NCBI GenBank assembly: GCA_963733885.1
Contig: CAVTES010000016.1
Coordinates: forward strand, 1 to 64,000
Source: JACVRW01 sp963733885
Lineage (GTDB): Bacteria; Actinomycetota; Thermoleophilia; Solirubrobacterales; Thermoleophilaceae
DNA: 64,000 bases
Direction of reading: 5' to 3'
The notes below the pieces were generated by a model. It searched no databases. It was not told the DNA's origin and saw only the letters and a program-made list of their open reading frames with translations. The translations under genes were made by a program, and so were the position numbers. Positions 28,916 through 38,374 of the stretch are shown here, piece by piece (positions within the stretch are counted from its first letter, which is position 1; each line of letters begins with the position of its first letter).

Positions 28916-29182
28916 TCATCTGTTGCACAGCTGGGCGTGCCGCGGATGGTCCAATTGTTTCTGATGCTTACGACCGTCCAGCCCAGCTGCGCCGCCCTGG
29001 CCACGGACTTCTCGGCCCCAAACGTGCTGGAGGTGCATCACGCTCGCGACGATCTGGCCGGGCACGAGCAAGTCGTCGTGGTCCAGCGGGCCGCGCTCAC
29101 CGCGGCGCAGGCGACGCTCGGCGGAGTATGCGAGCGTCATCGTCGCGGTGCCGGAGAGCACCCTTCGGATCGGCCACGGCAA
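28916..29182 (-). pseudogene. Remnant of an uncharacterised membrane-associated protein
   Basis: The first 50 residues (TMTLAYSAERRLRRGERGPL, DDLLVPGQIVASVMHL) look like the start of a known type of actinobacterial hypothetical protein and then turn into low-complexity sequence. Start would be a TTG. I take it as a truncated remnant; confidence is low. Confidence 0.35.
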
Positions 29183-29195
29183 ACTTCGTGGAAGC

Positions 29196-29916
29196 TCACG
29201 GTGACGGCTGGAACGGCCGTTGTTCCACGGCCCCGTCCGCGACGACGAGGGCCGTGGACTCAGGGACCTCGAGCCAGGCGCCTGTCAAGTCGGCGAGAGG
29301 CTCCGAGACGACGACGCGGTCGCCCTCGGAGCCGTTGGAGCCGCTCGTTGTCGGGGTGCAGGCGGCGCACCGCGTCAAGGTCCGCGGACACGAAGAGGGT
29401 GCGCGAGTCGTGCTGCGAGGAGTACCGGATGGCCCACAAGCGTTCGCCGTCGCTGATTCCAACCGTCATTTGCACGGGGTTCTCGACCCCGCCCTCGCGG
29501 GCCTTCGACTCGACGTAGGCGACCGCCCGCTCCATTGCGCCCAGCGGATCCTTTTCGAGTCCGAACGTGAGCGCCAGGTGGAAGAGGAGCTCCGAGTCGG
29601 TCGACCCGGCGATCCCGAGGAAGAGCGACGGATCTACCGCGAGCAGCAGGTCTCGCCGAACGGTCTGAAAGTCCTGGATCAGCCCGTTGTGAACAAACAG
29701 CCACCGGCCGTGGCGGAAGGGATGGCAGTTCGTCTGCTGGACCGGACTTCCCACCGCCGCGCGAATGTGAGCCATGAAGAGCGGGGACTCGATGTGGTCT
29801 GCGAGCTCGCGCAGGTTGAGGTCGTTCCAAGCCGGGTTGACGCTGTGGGTGAAGCGCGGCGTCTCGCCGGCTGAGACGCTGGGATCCCGATGACACACGA
29901 GCCAGGGTTGATGCAC
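29196..29916 (-). pseudogene. Class II glutamine amidotransferase, N-terminally truncated and frameshifted
   Basis: Clear YafJ/EgtC-type Ntn amidotransferase core (NPAWNDLNLRELADHI, PVQQTNCHPFRHGRWLFVHN, ISDGERLWAIRYSSQHD). The first 60-odd residues including the catalytic Cys2 and the MCRWLAY-like start are missing; upstream DNA belongs to the divergent small gene. Near 29335 the frame shifts, after which GDRVVVSEPLADLTGAWLEV continues to the natural stop at 29196. Without Cys2 it cannot be an active amidotransferase. Confidence 0.7.
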
Positions 29917-29928
29917 GTTCCTCAGCGC

Positions 29929-30081
29929 ATGCCCCCGGCGTCGCGCCGCACGGGGAGGGGCTGGGTGCGGTTCGCGGGCGTGATGCTTCTGATCGGCTCG
30001 ACTCTCAACGCTTTATACGGCTTCTTCGCGATCTACAACGACGGGCTAGCCGCCCACGGGTTCGGGGACGACCGGCCCTGA
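29929..30081 (+). CDS. Short membrane protein resembling the N-terminus of DUF7144
   Basis: 51 residues (in-frame ATGs also at 29890 and 29911): basic start, then one membrane helix FAGVMLLIGSTLNALYGFFA, typical of the first helix of the four-helix DUF7144 family, then a stop. Either a truncated family member or a genuine one-helix protein. It is followed 11 bases later by another small membrane gene. Confidence 0.5.
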   Translation: MPPASRRTGRGWVRFAGVMLLIGSTLNALYGFFAIYNDGLAAHGFGDDRP

Positions 30082-30092
30082 GGGGAGAGGAC

Positions 30093-30284
30093 GTGACGGA
30101 GCCGGACATCAACGAGGAGCGGGTCGCGATCGAGGTGATCGTCGCGGTACTGGTGTGGTTCGTGGCGCTCATCGCCGGCTTCTACTTCGTTGGCGCCGTC
30201 GTAGGGATCATCGTGATCCTGGTCGGGGTGGGCCTGCTTGGACTGTGGCTCGCGAGCATGATCCGCTCGGGCGAAACGAGCTGA
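30093..30284 (+). CDS. Two-helix small membrane protein
   Basis: 63 residues: acidic N-terminus, two hydrophobic helices (VIVAVLVWFVALIAGFYFVG and IIVILVGVGLLGLWLASMI). GTG start with GGGGAGAGG 3-11 bases upstream. No family recognised; likely co-transcribed with the preceding small gene. Confidence 0.65.
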   Translation: MTEPDINEERVAIEVIVAVLVWFVALIAGFYFVGAVVGIIVILVGVGLLGLWLASMIRSGETS

Positions 30285-30401
30285 CGGTCTTAGCGCTGCC
30301 CCGCACAGCGTGGGTCGCAGCTCGGTGTTTCAAACGTGGTTGTGCGCAGGACTCCTTGGGGCGTACCGCCCCGCGCACTCCCGAGACGACCGGTTCTCGA
30401 G

Positions 30402-31064
30402 TCAATCGACCAGGCCCGCTACACCCCTGATCGCCAGGTAGGAGCCGGCCACGGCGAAGGCGAGCACCGTGATGCTGCGGGAATGACGTCGAGCCCATCC
30501 GTCGACGCGGGCCAGCGCCCTGCGCGCACCCCCCGGACGGATGAGAAAGAACACGACGGACGCAATGGCCGCACCGAACCAGATGGCGTTGAACAGCAGC
30601 ACCTCCAGGACCCCGACGACGAGGCTGCGCCCCTCGGCGACGATGGCATTCAGCGCAACCAAGTAGAAGAGCCCGGGGGCGTGAGTGGCGACCCCCGCCA
30701 CCGCCGCCGCGGTCACCGACGGGTTGCGAAGCCTTCGGGTGATCGCCGACCCCTGGTGCGCGCCCTCGTCGCGCGCGGGCGGCTGCCTACGCCCGGTCCC
30801 TACAGCGACGGCGAACCCAAGGGCCGCCAGTCCGCCGACGAGCTCGATCGCGGCGTACGCATCCGTGCCTCGGTAGTCGATTCCCGCTCCATGGAAGATC
30901 GCCACGACGAGAACCCCGACAGCCACGCTGAATGTGAAACCGGCGAGGAGGTACGCGACAAGCACACGCCGGGGGTGCGAGGCGCTGAGCAGCGCGTACA
31001 GTGCGGCAATTCCGGCCGGGCGAGGCGCGCTTGCCAGAGCCAGAACGAGGACGTCCAGGTTCAT
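30402..31064 (-). CDS. GAP-family (Sap-like) membrane protein
   Basis: 220 residues, six predicted helices, of the GAP family (named after sulfolipid-1-addressing protein of mycobacteria): start NLDVLVLALASAPRPAGIAA and GVATHAPGLFYLVALNAI in the middle. These proteins are thought to help export lipids or small molecules; LysE-like topology. A second GAP-family gene lies at 48771. Confidence 0.75.
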   Translation of the reverse strand: MNLDVLVLALASAPRPAGIAALYALLSASHPRRVLVAYLLAGFTFSVAVGVLVVAIFHGAGIDYRGTDAYAAIELVGGLAALGFAVAVGTGRRQPPARDEGAHQGSAITRRLRNPSVTAAAVAGVATHAPGLFYLVALNAIVAEGRSLVVGVLEVLLFNAIWFGAAIASVVFFLIRPGGARRALARVDGWARRHSRSITVLAFAVAGSYLAIRGVAGLVD

Positions 31065-31248
31065 TCGAGCTCAACGGGAAGCGGCAGTGCGCCTCGAGGA
31101 CGTCGCGCGCTATCGCTCCGGCGCAAGGGAATGGCGCCATACTCGCATCCAGCGCCAAGGGCTTGCGAGTGTGTGCGCGGGGCTCACCGCTCCGCCTCTT
31201 CCTCGAGAAGGGTGCGTTGGTCGAGCGTGAACAGGAACGCGACCAGGC

Positions 31249-31668
31249 TCAACCCTCATAGGCCGCAGCGAAGAAGTCGGCGTCATCCTGAGTGGCCGCC
31301 TGGAAGACGACCGTGCCAACGATCTTCGTCTTGTCGCCGTTCGTCGCGGCCTCGTCGGCGTAGGCGTCCGCCTTCGCCTCGGTGGCGAAGGACCGCGCAG
31401 TGCCGCTCCTGTCACCGGAGATGTCGATCCCGGCCTGGGCGCCGTTCAGCGACGCCTTCGGAAGCTGCGTGACCACGAGGCCCTGGGCTTCGAGCGCGGT
31501 GGTGAGGCCCCCAAAAGCGCGATCGGGCGCCGGGGCGACGGCTTCGACGGTGGCGTCGCCAGAGGACGCGCCGCTAGTGCTTTCGTCGTCGTCGTCGTCC
31601 CCGCATGCAACCACCGGCGCGGACATGGCTGCGACAAGGGCGAGGACCGTGACGTGCCGAGCTCGCAT
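31249..31668 (-). CDS. Small lipoprotein of unknown function
   Basis: 139 residues: signal peptide with lipobox APVVAC, an acidic DDDDDE stretch, then a compact domain (ALEAQGLVVTQLPKASLNGA; ADAYADEAATNGDKTKIVGT). Its ATG overlaps the stop of the DUF6325-like gene (TGATG), so both are one operon under the palindrome at 32230. Confidence 0.7.
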   Translation of the reverse strand: MRARHVTVLALVAAMSAPVVACGDDDDDESTSGASSGDATVEAVAPAPDRAFGGLTTALEAQGLVVTQLPKASLNGAQAGIDISGDRSGTARSFATEAKADAYADEAATNGDKTKIVGTVVFQAATQDDADFFAAAYEG

Positions 31669-32196
31669 CAAGGGTTCCGAGGTTTCCGATTGCCGGGCTC
31701 CGGAGCGTCAACGGCCGCTTCGGCCAAGAGCTCGGGCGCGAGTTCGGAGAGCGTCTCGGCCTCGACGAAGTGGGTTCCAACGCCGCTCCCACCTGTCCGC
31801 GAAACGGCGTCTTCAAGGACGCGAGCCCAAACGTGCTCTACGAGCACGGCGGCGAGCGCCGCGCCCGGCTCCAGCGTCTTGCCGAGGTCCCTGAGCATCT
31901 GAGCCACACCGCTCATGTCGCCGAGGGCCCTTTCGGCAGCTCGTCGTCGTGCGGCCGCGATCCAGCCGGAAATCCAGCAGCTTCGCGATGAGGCCGCCCG
32001 ACCCGCCATGCAGCTCGATGGCGAGGAGATCGCCGGTCTCCGCGTCTGTCGCGACGAAGAGCGCATCGAGGATGCGCAGCGCTTCTCCGCTCTCCATCCT
32101 CTCCAGGGCGCCGACGAGCTGGCCCTCGAACGCCGCGCCCGGCCCGAATCGGTAGATCAGGAGTTGTCTTACCGGCGGGGTCATATGACCGTTCAT
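31668..32196 (-). CDS. DUF6325/DUF1269-like protein (frameshift near 31965)
   Basis: Joined across the frameshift, about 175 residues: LLIYRFGPGAAFEGQLVGAL, LRILDALFVATDAETGDLLA, then GDMSGVAQMLRDLGKTLEPG and LAAVLVEHVWARVLEDAV. This pattern is that of DUF6325-type proteins, often found in stress-inducible operons. The break lies in a CG-rich run between DFRLD and AARRRAAERALGD. The palindrome at 32230-32248 is 33 bases upstream of the ATG at 32196. Confidence 0.6.
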
Positions 32197-32229
32197 CCCG
32201 CGAGCTTGACCGGCTCAGGGGAGTGACGC

Positions 32230-32248
32230 CTCACCCGGACTGGGTGAT
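32230..32248. promoter_or_regulatory. 19-bp palindromic operator, site 1
   Basis: CTCACCCGGACTGGGTGAT, 33 bases before the DUF6325-like gene (minus strand) and overlapping the last codons of the antiporter gene. Confidence 0.7.
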
Positions 32249-33415
32249 CGCATCACGGCCGGCTCGCATTCGCAGGCCCACGATGGGCAGGATGGCCGTC
32301 GACAGGATGCCTGCGCCGACGAGGGATGCCGCGGTGGACGAGCGCATGTGGCCCTCCTCGACGGCGATCGTGGTGATCGCCACCACCAGCGGCAGCGCCG
32401 TGGCGGAGAACACGGCCAGGGTGGCTCGATCCCAACGGTCGAGCACGCCGCGATACAGGACCAGCGCCGGCACGCCGCGCACGACCAGGAAGAGGGCGAG
32501 GAAGAGCGGCAGCTCGAGCAGGTGCACCGGGTCGTCCGTGAGCGCTGCGAGGTCGAACTTGATGCCGCTCACGACGAAGAAGAACGGGATGAAGAACCCG
32601 TAGCCGACCGCGATGAGCTTCGACTCCAGCACCTCCACCTCGCGGCCCTTCAACGCGATGCGCGCGATGACTCCGGCGACGAAGCCGCCGAGCAGGAGGT
32701 CGAGGCCAAGTGAGGCGGCCAGCGCGCCAAGTGCGAACACGGTCACCACAGCGATGCGGATCGCCAGCTGGCCGCTGGTCTCGAGCGTGCGATCGAGCAG
32801 CTCCCAGCCGCGGCCCACCCCCCGGACGGCGAGCACGGCCGCGATCACCGCCAGGGCGACGAAGGCCACCAGGATCAGCGCGTTCGTGGCTGCGCCCTTG
32901 GTCGAGAACACCAGCGTGACCAAGAGGATGGGGCCGAACTCGCCGACGGCTCCCGCGGCGAGGAGAAAGGTGCCGAAGCGCGTGCGCAGCTCGCCGGCGT
33001 CGCTCAGGACCGGGATCAGCGTGCCGATCGCGGTCGTGGCCAGCGCGGAGCCCGTGAACAGAAGCGACAGCACCACTCCGGCCAGTGCCAGCAGCCCACC
33101 GAGCGAATAGGCCAGGACGAGCGACAGGAACCAGCCGAGAACGGCGAGCCGGAGCGGGCTGCCGCGGATCCGCTCGAAGTCGATCTCGTATCCGGCGAAG
33201 AAGAACAGCATGCCCAGCCCGAGACTCGAGAAGAAGTCGAGGAAGTCGTCGGGGTCGGCGAGGCCCAGCAGCTCCGGGCCGATGCATATGCCGAGCACGA
33301 TCTCGACGACCACGACCGGCAGCGGCATGCGGGTCGACACGACGCCCGCCACGAAGGCGGCGAGCGCGGAGGCGACGACGACGGCGAGGAAGGACTCGCT
33401 GTCTATGTCGATCAT
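32231..33415 (-). CDS. Monovalent cation:proton antiporter, CPA2 family
   Basis: 394 residues, about 11-12 membrane segments, KefB/NhaS3-like transport domain (VEIVLGICIGPELLGLADPD; LLFTGSALATTAIGTLIPVL; LLGGFVAGVIARIALKGRE). It lacks the C-terminal TrkA-N domain of Kef proteins. Exchanges Na+ or K+ for protons, so a role in pH or ion balance. ATG at 33415 (IDIDSESFLAVV). Downstream of the ndh operon, same strand, after a 147-base gap. Confidence 0.85.
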   Translation of the reverse strand: MIDIDSESFLAVVVASALAAFVAGVVSTRMPLPVVVVEIVLGICIGPELLGLADPDDFLDFFSSLGLGMLFFFAGYEIDFERIRGSPLRLAVLGWFLSLVLAYSLGGLLALAGVVLSLLFTGSALATTAIGTLIPVLSDAGELRTRFGTFLLAAGAVGEFGPILLVTLVFSTKGAATNALILVAFVALAVIAAVLAVRGVGRGWELLDRTLETSGQLAIRIAVVTVFALGALAASLGLDLLLGGFVAGVIARIALKGREVEVLESKLIAVGYGFFIPFFFVVSGIKFDLAALTDDPVHLLELPLFLALFLVVRGVPALVLYRGVLDRWDRATLAVFSATALPLVVAITTIAVEEGHMRSSTAASLVGAGILSTAILPIVGLRMRAGRDAITQSG

Positions 33416-33562
33416 GTCTGTGGCCGGCTCACCACGGATCGATCCCCCATCTTCTGGTGAACGCCCGGCCCGGCTCCAGATGGATCAGGGCTTCCCGGCC
33501 CGGAGCGCGTCGGGCGGGCGTGTCATCGGACGGGGCGGCCGGCGCTCCGCCGAGGCCGGCCG

Positions 33563-34909
33563 CTATCGGGAAGGGGTCTGCGCCCACTGCGTCGCTTCAC
33601 TGGCCGCAGGGGCCCGCTCGACGCTCGCGAGGTCCCCTTCGATCAGGGCGCTCTGGCGCTCACCGAAGCGGGCTCCGACCCACTTGATCATCACCTCGAG
33701 GCGGCGGCCCACCTGGCCGCCGAGATAGAAGAGGTGGACACCGACGTAGGTGAAGAAGGCGGGTCGGCCCCAGAGCTTGACCCCGCGGATCTCACAGACC
33801 GCCCTGCCGTGCCCGACGACCGCGAGCGCTCCCTTGTCGAGGTACCGGAAGGGGGTATCCGCCCCGGGCCTGCCGGCGTGGATCGCCTTGGCCACGTGAT
33901 GGGCCTGCTGGATGGCCACCGTCGCGAGTCCCGGCAGCGGCTTCCCGCCAGGCCCCTGGACGCGCGCGACGTCGCCGATCACCGAGATCTCGCGATGCCC
34001 AGGCACGGTCAGGTCGGGATTGACCTCGATGCGCCCTCCGCGATCCGTGCTCGCTCCAGTCGTGCGGGCAACGGAATCGGTGAAGGGGGCGGCTCGTACC
34101 CCGGCCGCCCAGATGACCGTCCGGGTGTCGATTCGCTGGCGTTCCCCTCCGACCTCGTATGTCACGCCCCGCTCGTCGATGCTCGTGGCGCGCGCGCCCC
34201 CGTGAACCGTCACGCCAAGCGCTTCGAGGTCGTCCGCCACCTTCTTTGAGAGCTTCTCGCTGAACGCGGCGACCACACGGTCGCCGGCGTCGAGCAGGAT
34301 GACCCGGGTTCCGGCGGCGTCGATCCGCCGGAAGGCGCGCTTCATAGTGTGCGCGGTGATGGCGAGCTGGCCGGCGATCTCAACGCCGGTGGGACCCCCG
34401 CCGACGACGACGAACGTCAGCCATTCGGCCCGCTCGGCCGGATCGTCTGTCCGTTCGGCCTGCTCAAAGGCGCCGTAGAAGCGCTTGCGCAGGTCGACGA
34501 CGTCGACGAGGGTTTTCAGCCCGCAAGTGACGTGCTGCCACTCGTCATGGCCGAAGTAGGAGGTCTGGCCGCCGCACGCGACGATCAGGCTGTCGTAGTC
34601 GAGCCGCTCGCCGCGATCGAGGACGACCTGCCGGCGGTCGGCGTCGACGTCGGTGGCCTCTGCCATCAGGACCGTGGTGTTGGGGCTGCGCTTCAGCGCT
34701 GGCCGGATCGGCGAGGCGCAGTCGCTCGGGGACAGCGCGCCGGCAGCCGCCTGATAGAGAAGCGGCTGGAACAGGTGATGATTCCTGCGGTCGAGGAGGG
34801 TCACGTCGACGTCCGCGTGCCGCAGCTGGCGTGCGGCGGCCAGGCCGCCGAAGCCGCCGCCGACGATCACGACCCGACGGCGCGCGTTTGGCGTCGCCTC
34901 AGGCGGCAC
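33563..34909 (-). CDS. ndh: NADH:quinone dehydrogenase type II (NDH-2), copy 1
   Basis: 448-residue peripheral flavoprotein transferring electrons from NADH to quinone without pumping protons. FAD motif VVIVGGGFGGLAAARQL (residues 13-29), NAD motif VVVGGGPTGVEIAGQLA, FAD-binding VIGDVARVQGPGGKPLPGLA, and a C-terminal amphipathic membrane anchor. The tail reads GERQSALIEGDLASVER, a motif reused in the small gene before cydA. GTG start at 34909 overlaps the GMC gene by 11 bases. Last gene of zwf1-GH15-GMC-ndh. Confidence 0.9.
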   Translation of the reverse strand: MPPEATPNARRRVVIVGGGFGGLAAARQLRHADVDVTLLDRRNHHLFQPLLYQAAAGALSPSDCASPIRPALKRSPNTTVLMAEATDVDADRRQVVLDRGERLDYDSLIVACGGQTSYFGHDEWQHVTCGLKTLVDVVDLRKRFYGAFEQAERTDDPAERAEWLTFVVVGGGPTGVEIAGQLAITAHTMKRAFRRIDAAGTRVILLDAGDRVVAAFSEKLSKKVADDLEALGVTVHGGARATSIDERGVTYEVGGERQRIDTRTVIWAAGVRAAPFTDSVARTTGASTDRGGRIEVNPDLTVPGHREISVIGDVARVQGPGGKPLPGLATVAIQQAHHVAKAIHAGRPGADTPFRYLDKGALAVVGHGRAVCEIRGVKLWGRPAFFTYVGVHLFYLGGQVGRRLEVMIKWVGARFGERQSALIEGDLASVERAPAASEATQWAQTPSR

Positions 34910-36488
34910 CTGACGGCTCTTTCTCCGGCCGTGCCGCGCCCAGCCGCTCGAGCAGGTGATCGCCGACCCGCAGCGCGTTCGCCATCGCCGTCAGAGCCGG
35001 GTTCACCGCGCCGATGCTGGGGAAGAAGCTCGTGTCGACGACATAGAGGTTGTCGAGCTCGTGGGCACGGCAGTCGGTATTGAGCACCGACGCCTCGGGG
35101 TTGGTGCCGAAGCGGCAGGTACCGGCCTGGTGGGCGCAGCCCGCGACCGGGATCTCGTTCTTGAGGTAGGCGTGGCGCGGGATGAGGTGGTCCTCGTGCA
35201 TCCCGGTGTGCTTCAGCAGTCCTTTGAGCTTGTGGTAGAGGCGCTTCTTGGGCTCCTCGTTCGAGGGCTTGTAGCTCAGCGTGATGCGGCCGTTTTCGCC
35301 GTCCAGCGTGACGCGGTTCTCCGGTCGCGGCAGGTCCTCGGTCGAGAGCCAGAAGTCGACGGCGTGGCGCGCCATGTTGTCCAAGGTCCGGGTTGGCGCA
35401 AGCTTGGTCTCTAGCGGCTTCTCGCCGCGGTACATCGGCGCGGACGACTTGCCGACCATCTGGATGTTGCCGAGCGGGTACTCGAAGTCGTCGCTGCCGA
35501 GGTAGAAGTCGTTGAGGCCGAGCGTCTTCTGGAAGACCGTCGGGTTCTCCTCCTTGGACAGGGCGAGCACGGCCTGGCTGTTGTGGAAGGTGTAGTTGCG
35601 ACCGAGCTGATCGGACCGGTTGGAGAGGCCGTTCGGGTGCTTCTCGGTGGCCGATGCGAGCAGGAGCTTGGCCGAGTTGGCCGCTCCGCACGACACGACA
35701 ACGATGTCGGCCCCGTAGGTCTCGCGCGTGCCGTCACGGTCGACGACTACCTCGGTCACGGTGGTGCCGGTCGGGTTGGTGTGGAGCGCCACGGCCTCGG
35801 CGTTTCTCAGCAGCGTGACGTTCGAGTGCTCGAGCGCCGGGCGCACAGCGAGCACCTCCGCGTCGGACTTCGCGTGCACGAGGCAGGGGAAGCCATCGCA
35901 GGTAGAACAGCGGACGCAGGTGCTGTAGGCCATGTCGGCCTCGTTGAGCATCACGCCGCAGGGGGCGTGGAAGGGCTGATGTCCGGCGGCGGCAAGGTCG
36001 TCCGCGAGCTGCTGGATCCGCGGCTCGTGCGACACCGCCGGGAAGGGGTACGGTGCGCCGGCGGGCGGCTCGGTGGGGTCCTCGCCGCGCGCGCCGTGCA
36101 CCTGGTAGAGCTGCTCGGCCTGCGTGTAGTACGGCTCCATCTCGTCGTAGCCGATGGGCCACGCGGGCGAGATGCCGTCGTGATGCTGAAGCTCGCCGAA
36201 GTCCTCCGCGCGCAGCCGGTAGAGCGCCGCCCCGTAGAGCTTGGTGGCGCCCCCGACGAAGTAGTGGACCTGCGGCTGGAAGGGCTTGCCCGTTCCGTCG
36301 TACCAACTGTCCTCCGAGATGTAGCGGTTGTCGACGAATACGTCCGCCGCGCTCCAGTTTTTCGGCTCGCGCGTCAGCCAGTCCCCGCGCTCCAGCAGCA
36401 GGATGCGCTTGCCCGAGGGAGCGAGGCGATGCACCAGCGTGCCGCCGCCGGCCCCGCTCCCGATCACGATGACGTCGTAGCTGCTCAT
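34899..36488 (-). CDS. GMC-family oxidoreductase
   Basis: 529-residue flavoprotein: FAD motif VIVIGSGAGGGTLVHRLA at the N-terminus, GMC_oxred_N (FVGGATKLYGAALYRLR), a central cysteine cluster CVRCSTCDGFPCLVHAKSDA unlike choline oxidases, and GMC_oxred_C with GCAHQAGTCRFG (catalytic His pair region) and VDTSFFPSIGAVNPALT. Probably a sugar or alcohol dehydrogenase feeding electrons to a quinone or cytochrome rather than O2. The ATG overlaps the GH15 stop (TGATG). Confidence 0.85.
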   Translation of the reverse strand: MSSYDVIVIGSGAGGGTLVHRLAPSGKRILLLERGDWLTREPKNWSAADVFVDNRYISEDSWYDGTGKPFQPQVHYFVGGATKLYGAALYRLRAEDFGELQHHDGISPAWPIGYDEMEPYYTQAEQLYQVHGARGEDPTEPPAGAPYPFPAVSHEPRIQQLADDLAAAGHQPFHAPCGVMLNEADMAYSTCVRCSTCDGFPCLVHAKSDAEVLAVRPALEHSNVTLLRNAEAVALHTNPTGTTVTEVVVDRDGTRETYGADIVVVSCGAANSAKLLLASATEKHPNGLSNRSDQLGRNYTFHNSQAVLALSKEENPTVFQKTLGLNDFYLGSDDFEYPLGNIQMVGKSSAPMYRGEKPLETKLAPTRTLDNMARHAVDFWLSTEDLPRPENRVTLDGENGRITLSYKPSNEEPKKRLYHKLKGLLKHTGMHEDHLIPRHAYLKNEIPVAGCAHQAGTCRFGTNPEASVLNTDCRAHELDNLYVVDTSFFPSIGAVNPALTAMANALRVGDHLLERLGAARPEKEPSGAA

Positions 36489-38374
36489 CAGTTGAACTCC
36501 TGTAGACGCTCGGCCAGGACAATCCGCGCCGCGGCCTCGATCAGCGCGAGGTGGGAGAACGCCTGCGGGAAGTTCCCGAGGTGCCGGCCGGTCCCGGTGT
36601 CGAACTCCTCGGCGTACAGGCCGAGCGGAGAGGACACGCTGAGCAGGCGTTCCATCAGGTCGCGCGCGCGTTGGTGATCGCCGACGATCGCCAGTGCCGA
36701 CACGAGCCAGAACGAGCAGATCAGGAAGCTGCCTTCCTTGCCGGACAGGCCGTCGTCCGTCTCGCCGGTGCGATAGCGGAGCACGAACCCGTCCTCGGTC
36801 AGGTCGTCGGCGATCGCCTCGACGCTCTTTCGCAGACGCTCGTCGTCCGCCGGCAGGAAGCCGAAGAGCGCCGCGAGCAGAGTGGATGCGTCCAGCGCAT
36901 CCGTGTCGTAGTGCTGGCGCAGGACGTCCTCGCGCAGGCCGTGCTCGAGGATGTCGGCCTTGATCTCGTCGGCCGTGGCTCGCCAGGTGGCCGGCAGCTC
37001 GCGGTCGGCGCGGATCTCCGCGAGCTTGGCCGCGCGGTCGAGCGCGACCCAGCACATCAGCTTGGACGAGACGTAGTGCTGGGGCGCGCCGCGAGCTTCC
37101 CAGATGCCCTGGTCCGGCTGGCGCCACACGTCGGTTGCGCCTTGCGCCTGCGCCTGGACGATCGGCCACAGCCGCCTCGGCAGGCGCTGGCTGTGTCGCG
37201 CGTGCAGGAGGATCGAGTCGAGCGCAGCGCCGAAGACGTCGTTCTGCTTCTGGTCGAACGCACCGTTGCCGAGACGCACCGGATGGGCTCCGGCGTACCC
37301 CGACAGTTCGTCGCGCGTGGACTCCGTCAGATCACGGCGCCCGTCGATCCCGTACATGATCTGTAGCGCCCCGTCCTCGTTCGGCTCGAGGTCGGCCACG
37401 AACTGCATGAACTCGTCGGCCTCCCAGTCCAGGGTGAGGAAGTGGAGTGCCTGCAGCGTAAACGTCGAGTCCCGGATCCAGGTGTAGCGGTAGTCCCAGT
37501 TGCGCTCCCCGCCGGGCGTCTCGGGGAGGGAGGTTGTGGCTGCCGCTACCGTGGCGCCGGTCGGCATATACGTGAGGCCCTTGATCGTCAGCGCCGAGCG
37601 CTGGATTGGGTCGCGCCAGCGGTGGTCTGGGAGGCGGGCGCGCCCGAGCCAGCGGCGCCAGTACCGGACGGTCGCAGCGAGGCGCTCGTTCGCGTCGTCG
37701 ATGTCCTCGGGCACCGCGAGGCCCTCGGCCCACGAGAGCGCGCAGAAGACCTGGTCCCCCGGCTCCAGCCGGTGGCGCGCTCGTACGCGGTCGCCCTCGA
37801 TCCCGAGTGCGAGGTCGGTCCGCAGCCTGATCGTGAGGTCCTCACCACGCGCGTCGGCCGTGTGCCGGTCGTCGCCGACCAGGGACCAGTTGGCCGGAAC
37901 CCGCCCGTAGTCGAAGTCCGGCTCGCATACCAGCTCCAGCTCGAGGTTGCCCTCCAGGCAGAGGGCGGTGCGCACGAGCATGTGGTCCCCGTCGTCGTCG
38001 ACAGGCGGCCGCGTGTGCGGCGTGATCTTGTCCTCGCCGTGCTCTGGGCCCATGGTCAGCGCATCGCGCACCAGGACCCAACCGGTGGGGGTCTTCCAGG
38101 TGGTGGCGAGGACGTTCGTCCCGGGCTCATAGATCCGCGCGGTGGGAACGTTGATCCCGAACGGCCCGAACCGGAAGGAGCCGGCCTGGCGATCGAGCAG
38201 GGCGCCGAACACGCTTGGCGAGTCGAAGCGTGGCACGCAGAGCCAGTCGATCGAGCCGTCCGGGGCCACGAGGGCGCTGGTGTGGCAGTCGGACAGGAAC
38301 GCGTAGTCGGCGATCGGCGGGAACGGCGACGGCGCCGCGGCGCTCTGTGGTGGCGGCGCGCTCGTCGCGCTCAT
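36488..38374 (-). CDS. GH15 glucoamylase/trehalase-family glycoside hydrolase
   Basis: 628 residues. N-terminal trehalase-like beta domain (YAFLSDCHTSALVAPDGSID; CVPRFDSPSVFGALLD) and C-terminal (alpha/alpha)6 barrel (GERNWDYRYTWIRDSTFTLQ; a DQKQNDVFG segment; DGFVLRYRTGETDDGL). This architecture is that of actinobacterial GH15 trehalases, so it probably releases glucose from trehalose (inference; maltose-type substrates possible). ATG at 38374 overlaps the zwf1 stop; an in-frame start at 38443 lies inside zwf1 and is unlikely. No signal peptide. Confidence 0.85.
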   Translation of the reverse strand: MSATSAPPPQSAAAPSPFPPIADYAFLSDCHTSALVAPDGSIDWLCVPRFDSPSVFGALLDRQAGSFRFGPFGINVPTARIYEPGTNVLATTWKTPTGWVLVRDALTMGPEHGEDKITPHTRPPVDDDGDHMLVRTALCLEGNLELELVCEPDFDYGRVPANWSLVGDDRHTADARGEDLTIRLRTDLALGIEGDRVRARHRLEPGDQVFCALSWAEGLAVPEDIDDANERLAATVRYWRRWLGRARLPDHRWRDPIQRSALTIKGLTYMPTGATVAAATTSLPETPGGERNWDYRYTWIRDSTFTLQALHFLTLDWEADEFMQFVADLEPNEDGALQIMYGIDGRRDLTESTRDELSGYAGAHPVRLGNGAFDQKQNDVFGAALDSILLHARHSQRLPRRLWPIVQAQAQGATDVWRQPDQGIWEARGAPQHYVSSKLMCWVALDRAAKLAEIRADRELPATWRATADEIKADILEHGLREDVLRQHYDTDALDASTLLAALFGFLPADDERLRKSVEAIADDLTEDGFVLRYRTGETDDGLSGKEGSFLICSFWLVSALAIVGDHQRARDLMERLLSVSSPLGLYAEEFDTGTGRHLGNFPQAFSHLALIEAAARIVLAERLQEFN

